Assembly: GCA_900544795.1 (NCBI GenBank)
Contig: UQWM01000029.1
Coordinates: 1-20,044 of the forward strand
Source: an uncultured Phascolarctobacterium sp.
GTDB lineage: Bacteria; Bacillota; Negativicutes; Acidaminococcales; Acidaminococcaceae
DNA length: 20,044 bases
Reading direction: 5' to 3'
Both the position numbers and the translations under genes were made by a program. Shown here one piece after another: positions 15,056 to 20,044 of the stretch. The stretch's first letter is position 1. Every line of letters starts with the position of its first letter. The notes beneath the pieces were generated by a model that did not search any database, was not told the DNA's origin, and saw only the letters and a list, made by a program, of their open reading frames with translations.

Positions 15056-15087
15056 GATAATCACCCCCGTCTCATTTCTTCAATTTC

Positions 15088-15130
15088 AGTATACAAAGCA
15101 AGAGCTTCAGGTGATATGTAGAAACCTACA
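15088..15130 (-). promoter_or_regulatory. Possible ato operon promoter and operator
   Basis: On the minus strand TATACT (15088-15093) could be the -10; no good -35 is seen, which would fit an activator-dependent promoter. Where the -35 would be, and just upstream, lies a dyad TGTAG-N4-CTACA (15117-15130) nested within AGGT...ACCT (15109-15127). Binding by the PucR-type protein is a guess. Confidence 0.35.
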
Positions 15131-15191
15131 AAAATAAACTGAATTTTTTGCATCTTTGAACAAAAAAATCTTCTAAAAGCACAAAAAAAAT

Positions 15192-15217
15192 AGCCGATAC
15201 ATTTACATGTATCGGCT
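15192..15217 (-). terminator. Second terminator after yqeY
   Basis: AGCCGATACAT (15192-15202) and ATGTATCGGCT (15207-15217) form a perfect 11-bp stem with a TTAC loop; the minus strand continues with eight T. It lies just past the first yqeY terminator and insulates the ato operon from rpsU-yqeY. Confidence 0.88.
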
Positions 15218-15230
15218 GCTAAATTTGCAA

Positions 15231-15264
15231 AAAAATAACAGGGCCGAAAAATTCGGTCCTGTTA
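15231..15264 (-). terminator. First terminator after yqeY; copy 2 of a near-identical pair
   Basis: A 13-bp stem (15236-15248 with 15252-15264, one G-U) closes on AAA, followed on the minus strand by a T run. It matches 9431-9464 at 32 of 34 bases; the two differences fall at 15242 and 15257 and remove the A/C mismatch seen in copy 1. Confidence 0.9.
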
Positions 15265-15270
15265 AGTTTA

Positions 15271-15720
15271 TTATTGAAGTAATTCACGTACCATTTGATT
15301 GATACGTTTACCATCGGCACGGCCTTTGGCCTTTGCCATAACAGCAGGCATCAATTTACCAATCGCTTTCGGTCCTTCAGCGCCGGTTTCGGCAATAGCT
15401 TCGGCGACCATAGCGCGTAATTCGTCATCGCTGAGCGGTTCGGGCAGATATTTTTGGAGAATCTCAATCTCTGCTTTAGCCTGCTCGGCTAATTCGCTGC
15501 GTCCGGCTTTTTCGAATTCTGTTAAAGAATCCTGCCGCATTTTGACCTCTTTCATTAAGACTGCCAGAACCTCTTCATCGTTCAGTTCTTTTTTGTCATT
15601 AATCTCGACATTTTTAATATTAGCACGCACCATACGAATGACCGTTAAACGCAGTTTACCTGCTTCGCGGTCTTTCATGGCCTGTTTCATATCTTCTGTC
15701 AATTGGTCTTTAATAGACAT
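15271..15720 (-). CDS. yqeY: GatB/YqeY domain-containing protein
   Basis: The 149-residue protein is of the YqeY family, small helical proteins related to the tail domain of the GatB amidotransferase subunit. The family pattern is clear: an N-terminal L-x-x-D-M-K-Q-A-M-K, R-M-V-R-A-N-I-K-N-V-E-I, a middle V-K-M-R-x-D-S-L-x-E-F-x-K-A-G-R, I-L-x-x-Y-L-P-E-P-L, and a C-terminal G-x-x-M-x-x-V-M-A-K-x-K-G-R-A-D-G-K-x-I-N-x-x-V. Its biochemical role is not established; a link to tRNA-dependent amidation is only suggested by the domain. The ATG at 15720 has GGGGG exactly 8 nt upstream; an in-frame ATG at 15735 overlaps the rpsU stop and would place that motif inside the gene. It lies 14 nt after rpsU, the usual Firmicutes pair. 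Confidence 0.93.
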   Translation of the reverse strand: MSIKDQLTEDMKQAMKDREAGKLRLTVIRMVRANIKNVEINDKKELNDEEVLAVLMKEVKMRQDSLTEFEKAGRSELAEQAKAEIEILQKYLPEPLSDDELRAMVAEAIAETGAEGPKAIGKLMPAVMAKAKGRADGKRINQMVRELLQ

Positions 15721-15734
15721 ACAGCACGCCCCCA

Positions 15735-15911
15735 TTATCTGGTTTTACGTTTTCTGGCTGCTTCGGATTTTTTCTTGCGTTGAACGCTCGGTTTTTCATA
15801 ATGTTCGCGCTTTCTAACTTCAGAAAGAATACCGGCCTTTTGGGTTGCTCTTTTAAATCTGCGCAGCGCACTGTCCAATGTTTCGTTTTTGCCAACTTTG
15901 ATTTCTGCCAT
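15735..15911 (-). CDS. rpsU: 30S ribosomal protein S21
   Basis: The 58-residue basic protein is bS21, a component of the small subunit platform near the anti-Shine-Dalgarno end of 16S rRNA. The sequence has the usual pattern: V-G-K-N-E-T-L-D-S-A-L-R-R-F-K-R, then E-V-R-K-R-E-H-Y-E-K-P-S, and a Lys/Arg-rich tail ending in K-R-K-T-R. The start at 15911 follows GGAGGGAGGGAG; an upstream in-frame start at 15932 would contain this ribosome site and is rejected. It is first in an rpsU-yqeY unit with a perfect consensus promoter about 115 nt upstream (16025-16053). In many genomes rpsU sits with dnaG-rpoD; here dnaG-rpoD is about 10 kb away on the same strand. Confidence 0.97.
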   Translation of the reverse strand: MAEIKVGKNETLDSALRRFKRATQKAGILSEVRKREHYEKPSVQRKKKSEAARKRKTR

Positions 15912-15930
15912 CTGATCTCCCTCCCTCCAC

Positions 15931-15947
15931 ACACTTTAGGGAAGTGT
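15931..15947 (-). promoter_or_regulatory. Hairpin beside the rpsU ribosome binding site
   Basis: In the rpsU leader, ACACTT and AAGTGT (arms 15942-15947 and 15931-15936) form a short hairpin with a CCCTA loop, a few nt before the purine-rich Shine-Dalgarno. A regulatory role is possible but unsupported. Confidence 0.3.
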
Positions 15948-16024
15948 ATATATGCATTTCATGCGTTTTTTGCGTGGTGCCCGACTAGTATCAGGCCGCA
16001 ATTACCGCACAATATTACCAGTAA

Positions 16025-16053
16025 ATTATATCCCAAGCTGCGCCTTTTGTCAA
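16025..16053 (-). promoter_or_regulatory. Perfect consensus promoter of rpsU-yqeY
   Basis: On the minus strand TTGACA (16048-16053), exactly 17 bp, and TATAAT (16025-16030): a full match to the sigma70 consensus. The -35 touches the end of the hit gene, since the hit stop is at 16058. Transcription should start near 16018, leaving a leader of about 107 nt. Confidence 0.9.
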
Positions 16054-16057
16054 GGTA

Positions 16058-16393
16058 TCAGCAAGGCGGCCAACCCAATGCTTTACCACCTAAAAGGTGG
16101 ATATGCAGGTGGTTAACTGTTTGCCCGCCATCGGCGCCAGTATTGGCTACGATACGGAAGCCTTTTTCGTCAACGCCAAGCGTTACCGCCAGCTCTTTTA
16201 CTTTGCCCAGCATGTATTGAACCAGCTCAGGAGGCGCAGTAGTGATATTCTCGGTATGAGCTTTAGGTATCATCAAAACGTGTACCGGAGCAGCCGGAGC
16301 CACATCGCGGATGACGATCATTTTATCATCTTCATAAACTCGTTCAGACGGGATCTCGCCGACAATGATACGGCAAAAAATGCAATCATTCAT
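16058..16393 (-). CDS. HIT family protein (HinT-like)
   Basis: The 111-residue protein is a histidine-triad hydrolase of the HinT/PKCI branch, which cleaves AMP-lysine-type phosphoramidates and adenylates. The triad is N-H-L-H-I-H-L-L-G-G (His95, His97, His99). C-I-F-C-R-I-I-x-G-E-I-P at residues 4-15 and the ending L-G-W-P-P are typical. Length is normal. The ATG has AAGGAGGG 6 nt upstream. It lies between mtaB and rpsU on the same strand, as in many Firmicutes. A TATAAT at 16426-16431 on the minus strand suggests its own promoter, but without a good -35. The physiological substrate is unknown. Confidence 0.94.
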   Translation of the reverse strand: MNDCIFCRIIVGEIPSERVYEDDKMIVIRDVAPAAPVHVLMIPKAHTENITTAPPELVQYMLGKVKELAVTLGVDEKGFRIVANTGADGGQTVNHLHIHLLGGKALGWPPC

Positions 16394-16527
16394 TTCTTTC
16401 CCTCCTTAACATGCTTTTAATCTATATTATATTCGGCGCTGATTGTAAAATTCCTTTTTTTATTATGATGATTCACAATTTATTTGCAATCAGCAATTTA
16501 CTGCCATAGCGATAACTTCCTTTAGAT

Positions 16528-16555
16528 AGAAACTGCCGCCGCAGCGGCAGTTTCT
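16528..16555 (-). terminator. Strong hairpin after mtaB
   Basis: AGAAACTGCCGC (16528-16539) and GCGGCAGTTTCT (16544-16555) form a perfect 12-bp stem with a CGCA loop, 17 nt past the mtaB stop. No T run follows on either strand, so it may be a weak terminator or an mRNA 3'-end stabiliser. Confidence 0.5.
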
Positions 16556-16571
16556 GCTTATATGTTTGTGC

Positions 16572-17876
16572 TTATACTAACTCGCCTATCATTAGCCCTG
16601 TTTCGGCGCGCAGCAGCTTGACTTTTCTGATCGTGCCGCATAATTCGGCCGCCCCCTGCACATAGACCCGCAGGTAATTACTGGTCAGACCTTCTACCTG
16701 TCCGTCTGCCACAGTCTGTTCAAACAGCACTTCGGCTTCGCTGCCGACTGCCGCTTCCAAAAATTTCTGCTGCATTCTATGGTCAAGCTCGGCCAATTCC
16801 GCACAGCGTTTCTGCTTCACTGTTTCCGGCACCTGGTTCGGCATTTTTTCAGCCGGGGTGCCTTTGCGTTTAGAATACGGAAAAATATGCATTTTACTAA
16901 AGCCGCAGTTTTCGGCAAAAGCCAGCGTCGAAGCAAATTCTTCTTCAGTCTCACCGGGAAAACCCGCTATGATATCGGTGGTAATGGCGATATCGGGGAT
17001 GCGTTTATGAATATCGTATAATAATTCGGCAAAACGTCTAGCGTCGTAAGGACGGTGCATTCTGGCCAGCGTGGTATCACAACCCGCCTGCAGCGGTAAA
17101 TGCAGCTGGCGGCACAGGCGTTTATCAGCAGCCATCAAGTCCAGCAGCCGTGTTTCCACTTCTACCGATTCCAGCGACCCCAAACGCAGGCGCTGTAACT
17201 CCTCCACGCTTAAAGCTGCCTGCACAGCGTCGAACAGCGTCAGCTCACCGCCGTGTTCCTTGCCATAGCAGCCCAGATGGATCCCTATCAAAACGACCTC
17301 TTTATAACCGGCCCTCACCAATCTGGAGACCTCTTCTTTAATGCTTGCCAAACTGCGCGAACGCAGCGGGCCGCGGGCAAAGGGAATAATACAATAAGTA
17401 CAGAACTGATTGCAGCCTTCCTGTATCTTTAAAAAAGCTCTGGTTTTATCCGTAACGTCACCGGCGCTCAGTTCTTCAAATTCCGTGTTAGCGCTCAGCT
17501 TGCGCACACTGTCGATAGTATCGACACGCTGATGCTCGGCAGCCTCTTCAACTAGACGCACTATATCGGCCCGGTCTTGATTGCCAATAATAAGATCAAC
17601 GCCGGGAATCGCCTTGACTTCTTCTGCCGCAGTCTGCGGGTAGCAGCCGGTAACGACTACCAACGCCGTTGGATTTTTGCGCACGGCCCGGTTGATCATC
17701 TGGCGCGATTTACGCTGGCCCGTATTGGTGACGACACAGGTATTGACTACATAGATATCGGCCTCGCCGTTAAAATCGACTACAGTATAGCCGTGGCTGC
17801 GAAACATAGTTTCCATGCTGGCAGTATCGGCCTGATTGACTTTGCAGCCCAAAGTATAAAATGCTATTTTTTTCAT
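16572..17876 (-). CDS. mtaB: tRNA methylthiotransferase MtaB
   Basis: The 434-residue radical SAM enzyme adds a methylthio group to C2 of t6A37 in ANN-decoding tRNAs (ms2t6A). The N-terminal MTTase domain binds one Fe-S cluster through Cys11, Cys47 and Cys78; the radical SAM cluster uses Cys155, Cys159 and Cys162 (G-C-N-Q-F-C-T-Y-C). A TRAM RNA-binding domain fills the last ~65 residues. The sequence starts K-K-I-A-F-Y-T-L-G-C-K-V-N-Q, typical of MtaB rather than MiaB or RimO. The ATG at 17876 has AGGAGG 7 nt upstream; the TTG one codon earlier is too close. The start is 3 nt after the rsmE stop. The gene is part of the prmA-rsmE-mtaB operon. Confidence 0.96.
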   Translation of the reverse strand: MKKIAFYTLGCKVNQADTASMETMFRSHGYTVVDFNGEADIYVVNTCVVTNTGQRKSRQMINRAVRKNPTALVVVTGCYPQTAAEEVKAIPGVDLIIGNQDRADIVRLVEEAAEHQRVDTIDSVRKLSANTEFEELSAGDVTDKTRAFLKIQEGCNQFCTYCIIPFARGPLRSRSLASIKEEVSRLVRAGYKEVVLIGIHLGCYGKEHGGELTLFDAVQAALSVEELQRLRLGSLESVEVETRLLDLMAADKRLCRQLHLPLQAGCDTTLARMHRPYDARRFAELLYDIHKRIPDIAITTDIIAGFPGETEEEFASTLAFAENCGFSKMHIFPYSKRKGTPAEKMPNQVPETVKQKRCAELAELDHRMQQKFLEAAVGSEAEVLFEQTVADGQVEGLTSNYLRVYVQGAAELCGTIRKVKLLRAETGLMIGELV

Positions 17877-17879
17877 CAA

Positions 17880-18614
17880 TCAGCCTCCTAAATCTCCAGT
17901 TTCGTAAAATATAGCGGCGGCGGCAACTAAAGCTGCCGTTTCGGCCCGCAAAATCCGTTTACCCAAGCTCACGCCCAAGGCTCCTGCCGCTAATGCCTGC
18001 TGCAATTCACTTTCAGCAATGCCACCTTCCGGCCCGATGATGAGCAGCAGCTCACGCAGCTCCGTTTGACGCTGCAAGGCAGTTTTTAACCCCAGCTTAT
18101 CTTCACATTCGTAGGCGATCAGCTTACATTCACAAAGGTTATTCGCCAGCATCTGTGTCACTGTCTGCACCGGCTGCACCTTGGGTACGATATCGCGCTT
18201 ACTTTGTTTGGCAGCCGCTTCAGCTATCTTCTGCCAGCGTTCTACCTTTTTAGCGGCTTTATCGCCTTCCAGCCTCACAACTGAATGCTCCATCGCCATG
18301 GGAACGATCTCGCTGACGCCCAGCTCTACTGCTTTTTGAATAATAAAATCCATTTTCTCGCCTTTGGCTAACCCCTGTGCCAGCGTTATCCTAACTGCCG
18401 GCTCGTGGCTTTCGGCGATCACTTCCAAACAACGTACGGTAACTGCGTTTTCATTCGCCTCGGCGATCTCTGCCACAGCGCTGACGCCGTCGTCGCTGAC
18501 TATCTGGACTTTAGTGCCGGTCTGCATCCGCAGTACCGTATAAATATGTCTGGCATCGACGCCAGTTATCGTCATGGTTTCCCCGTAAGGCTGCGGGACA
18601 AAAAATCTGTGCAC
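17880..18614 (-). CDS. rsmE: 16S rRNA (uracil-1498-N3)-methyltransferase
   Basis: The 244-residue protein is a SPOUT-class methyltransferase that makes m3U1498 in 16S rRNA using S-adenosylmethionine. The N-terminal PUA-like part begins M-H-R-F-F-V and includes D-A-R-H-I-Y-T-V-L-R; the C-terminal knot has the cofactor motifs L-L-I-I-G-P-E-G-G and L-G-K-R-I-L-R-A-E-T-A-A. The S-K-R motif around residue 138 (A-A-K-Q-S-K-R) is also present. The start is GTG, 9 nt after AGGAGG, which itself lies in the last codons of prmA; the two genes are 4 nt apart. Length is normal for the family. Confidence 0.95.
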   Translation of the reverse strand: MHRFFVPQPYGETMTITGVDARHIYTVLRMQTGTKVQIVSDDGVSAVAEIAEANENAVTVRCLEVIAESHEPAVRITLAQGLAKGEKMDFIIQKAVELGVSEIVPMAMEHSVVRLEGDKAAKKVERWQKIAEAAAKQSKRDIVPKVQPVQTVTQMLANNLCECKLIAYECEDKLGLKTALQRQTELRELLLIIGPEGGIAESELQQALAAGALGVSLGKRILRAETAALVAAAAIFYETGDLGG

Positions 18615-18618
18615 CTTA

Positions 18619-19560
18619 TTAGGCCTCCTTGCTCATCTGCATCACTACCCAATCGCCTTTGGTATCGACGGCATCCACGTGCATACCAACCTTGGCAGCT
18701 GCATCAGCCACATCCTGGCAGCGACCTTCAATAATGCCGCTGGCAAGGAAAGTGCCGCCCTCTTTCAACTTACCGGGGATATCCGGCAGCAGCATGATGA
18801 TGATATCGGCTATAATATTGGCAATAATAACATCGGCCTGGCCTTCAGTTCCGTGCAGCAGGTCGCCCTGCTTAACGCTGATGCAGCCTGCCAAATCATT
18901 CGCGTCAATGTTTTCTGTAGCTACCCGCACTGCCGTCGCGTCAATATCCACCGCTTTGACAGACTTGGCACCCAGCTTAGCGGCGGCAATAGCCAAAATA
19001 CCGGAGCCTGTGCCTACATCGAATACTTCCATTGCCGGGCGCAGCACCTTTTCCAGCCGCTCCATACACATACAGGTAGTGTGATGAGTACCTGTGCCAA
19101 AAGCCATACCCGGGTCGATCTCGATAATATGCTCGCCGGCTTGGGACGCATATTGCTCCCAGGTCGGTTTGATAACTAAGCTGGCGCCGATATGGGTCAC
19201 ATGAAAATACTGTTTCCATTCATTGGCCCAATCCTGCTCGGACACCGTACGAAAACGGGTGTTACCAAAACGGCATTTGCCGATACGCGCTTCCATTTCT
19301 GCCATTTCTGTTTCTATCTGCGCCAAGCGCTGCTGCAACTCGGCATCATCAGGATAATAAGCCTTGATAGTAACCACCTCGGTGTTCTCTTGCTCGGGAA
19401 TAGCGCATAGCTCCCAGGTGCCCGAATTACGCAGCGTGTTTACTAAAACCGGATCCTCAATAACAACTCCGTTGCTTGCACCAACAGAGCGCATGATCTC
19501 GGCTGTAGCCTCCGCCGCTTCGTGTGTTGTTTGTATACTAACTTCTATCCATTGTGACAA
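18619..19560 (-). CDS. prmA: Ribosomal protein L11 methyltransferase
   Basis: The 313-residue enzyme methylates ribosomal protein L11. The C-terminal Rossmann fold has the cofactor loop D-V-G-T-G-S-G-I-L-A-I-A-A, D-I-D near the adenosine site and the N-I-I-A-D segment that stands for the N-P-P-Y-type motif; before it are D-P-G-M-A-F-G-T-G-T-H-x-T-T. The N-terminal ~130 residues are the L11-recognition domain. The start is best placed at TTG (19560), 8 nt after AAGGAG; a GTG three codons earlier is fused to that ribosome site and is unlikely. It heads the prmA-rsmE-mtaB unit. Two TATAAT hexamers on the minus strand (19605-19610, 19620-19625) lie upstream without clear -35 boxes. Confidence 0.95.
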   Translation of the reverse strand: MSQWIEVSIQTTHEAAEATAEIMRSVGASNGVVIEDPVLVNTLRNSGTWELCAIPEQENTEVVTIKAYYPDDAELQQRLAQIETEMAEMEARIGKCRFGNTRFRTVSEQDWANEWKQYFHVTHIGASLVIKPTWEQYASQAGEHIIEIDPGMAFGTGTHHTTCMCMERLEKVLRPAMEVFDVGTGSGILAIAAAKLGAKSVKAVDIDATAVRVATENIDANDLAGCISVKQGDLLHGTEGQADVIIANIIADIIIMLLPDIPGKLKEGGTFLASGIIEGRCQDVADAAAKVGMHVDAVDTKGDWVVMQMSKEA

Positions 19561-19684
19561 AGTGATCACTCCTTAAATTGCTTTATCTATATACTGAATA
19601 CTACATTATATTTCAAAACATTATATCATATTTTGTGCGCAAAAGAATGAACTTTAAGTAACCAAATCCCTACGTTGCAAATAA

Positions 19685-19711
19685 AAAGAGTGAGGCAACG
19701 CCCCACCCTTT
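19685..19711 (-). terminator. Terminator of the DUF4143-type gene
   Basis: In minus-strand RNA a 12-bp stem forms (AAAGGGTGGGGC with GCCTCACTCTTT, two G-U pairs) around a GUU loop, followed by a T-rich tail. The G-U pairs mean it is a good hairpin only on the minus strand. Confidence 0.8.
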
Positions 19712-19727
19712 AAGCTTTTTTATATCG

Positions 19728-20044
19728 TTACAATAGCCCCGCCGGAATATACCAGTTCTTAGCGTCGATTGGCAGTAGATCACCGGCCAGGCAAACAACG
19801 CCGCCACTGCCCACCTGCATCGCCCGCGCGCCTTCTGTTACCGGTTGCAGAATATCAAACTTTTTAACTTCCTTCGCCGGGCACGAGCTTTTGCGTATCG
19901 CCAGCGGATGCACGCAGCCGTTAACGCTTATCAGCAGCTCTACCTCACGACTGTTAAAATCACGGTAGTAGCCCAGCGGTGGCACCTGGCCGCAGTTACT
20001 GAAGCTTTTATAAATCTCCATCACCGCCCAGGTATCTAAAAAGT
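19728..20044 (-). CDS. C-terminal part of a DUF4143 ATP-binding protein (runs off window)
   Basis: Only the last ~105 residues are in the window; the frame stays open to the right edge with no start (L-D-T-W-A-V-M-E-I-Y-K-S-F). The sequence matches the C-terminal DUF4143 domain of a common AAA-type ATPase family: E-I-Y-K-S-F, then Y-Y-R-D-x-x-x-x-E-V-E-L-L-I, H-P-L-A-I-R-K-S, and the ending G-G-V-V-C-L-x-x-x-L-L-P-I-D-A-K-N-W-Y-I-P. The usual DUF4143 region reads D-L-L-I ... P-I-E-I-K-K, resembling a PD-(D/E)xK nuclease fold; here Asp is Glu, and E-I-K is replaced by A-I-R. Cellular role is unknown. It is separated from prmA by its own terminator. Confidence 0.8.
   Translation of the reverse strand, partial: FLDTWAVMEIYKSFSNCGQVPPLGYYRDFNSREVELLISVNGCVHPLAIRKSSCPAKEVKKFDILQPVTEGARAMQVGSGGVVCLAGDLLPIDAKNWYIPAGLL

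Noticed and set aside
9491..15064. ato block as a transposon or phage cargo
   Set aside because: No transposase, integrase or terminal inverted repeats are present; only the paired terminators hint at movement.
15094..15125. Possible sigma54 promoter upstream of atoD
   Set aside because: TTGCT is present, but the matching TGGCAC element at the right spacing is not.

Overview
The window reads as ordinary chromosome from a diderm member of the Firmicutes, most likely class Negativicutes. Housekeeping genes (rpoD, dnaG, ccpN-ppsR, rpsU-yqeY, prmA-rsmE-mtaB) are arranged and spelled in the Firmicutes way, yet an exported LptA/OstA-type protein (7350-7811) implies an outer membrane. A family such as Acidaminococcaceae would fit, but the genus is a guess. 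Ribosome binding sites are strong (AGGAGG, or GGGGG followed by 8 nt), promoters are sigma70-like, and intrinsic terminators are easy to see.

Layout. 1-413: gene-free, A/T-rich, with several hairpins. 414-1345 (minus): a small membrane protein and a hemolysin III/PAQR-type membrane protein. 1608-2456 (plus): a pirin. 2483-2610: a run of hairpins. 2621-2695 (minus): a tRNA with anticodon CAT. 2772-7269 (minus): dgt, dnaG, rpoD, the replication/transcription block; RpoD carries a large insertion between regions 1.2 and 2. 7350-7811 (plus): the LptA-like protein, with a near-consensus promoter, ending at a bidirectional terminator. 7857-9333 (minus): ccpN-ppsR, control of gluconeogenesis and of pyruvate phosphate dikinase. 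9491-15064 (minus): an acetoacetate/short-chain fatty acid module, atoD-atoA-atoB-atoE, followed by a PucR-type regulator gene. 15271-19560 (minus): prmA-rsmE-mtaB-hit-rpsU-yqeY, translation and rRNA/tRNA modification. 19728-20044 (minus): the 3' end of a DUF4143-type ATPase gene that runs off the window.

How the genes work together. In the ato block, AtoE would import short-chain acids, AtoDA would transfer CoA to acetoacetate or a related acid, and AtoB would cleave acetoacetyl-CoA to two acetyl-CoA; the adjacent PucR-type protein is the obvious candidate regulator. CcpN and PpsR connect to the phosphoenolpyruvate-pyruvate node. The ato-pucR block interrupts otherwise conserved housekeeping genes and has near-identical 34-bp terminator hairpins at its two ends, which suggests a movable or recently inserted metabolic cassette.

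Most notable points: (1) ppsR and atoD share an unusual start region in which GGGGG lies exactly 8 nt before an in-frame ATA and no well-placed ATG/GTG/TTG exists, suggesting AUA initiation; (2) the paired terminator repeats around the ato cluster; (3) the RpoD insertion; (4) an exact 29-residue periodicity in the LptA-like protein. I saw no CRISPR array, phage, insertion sequence or clearly new multi-gene system.
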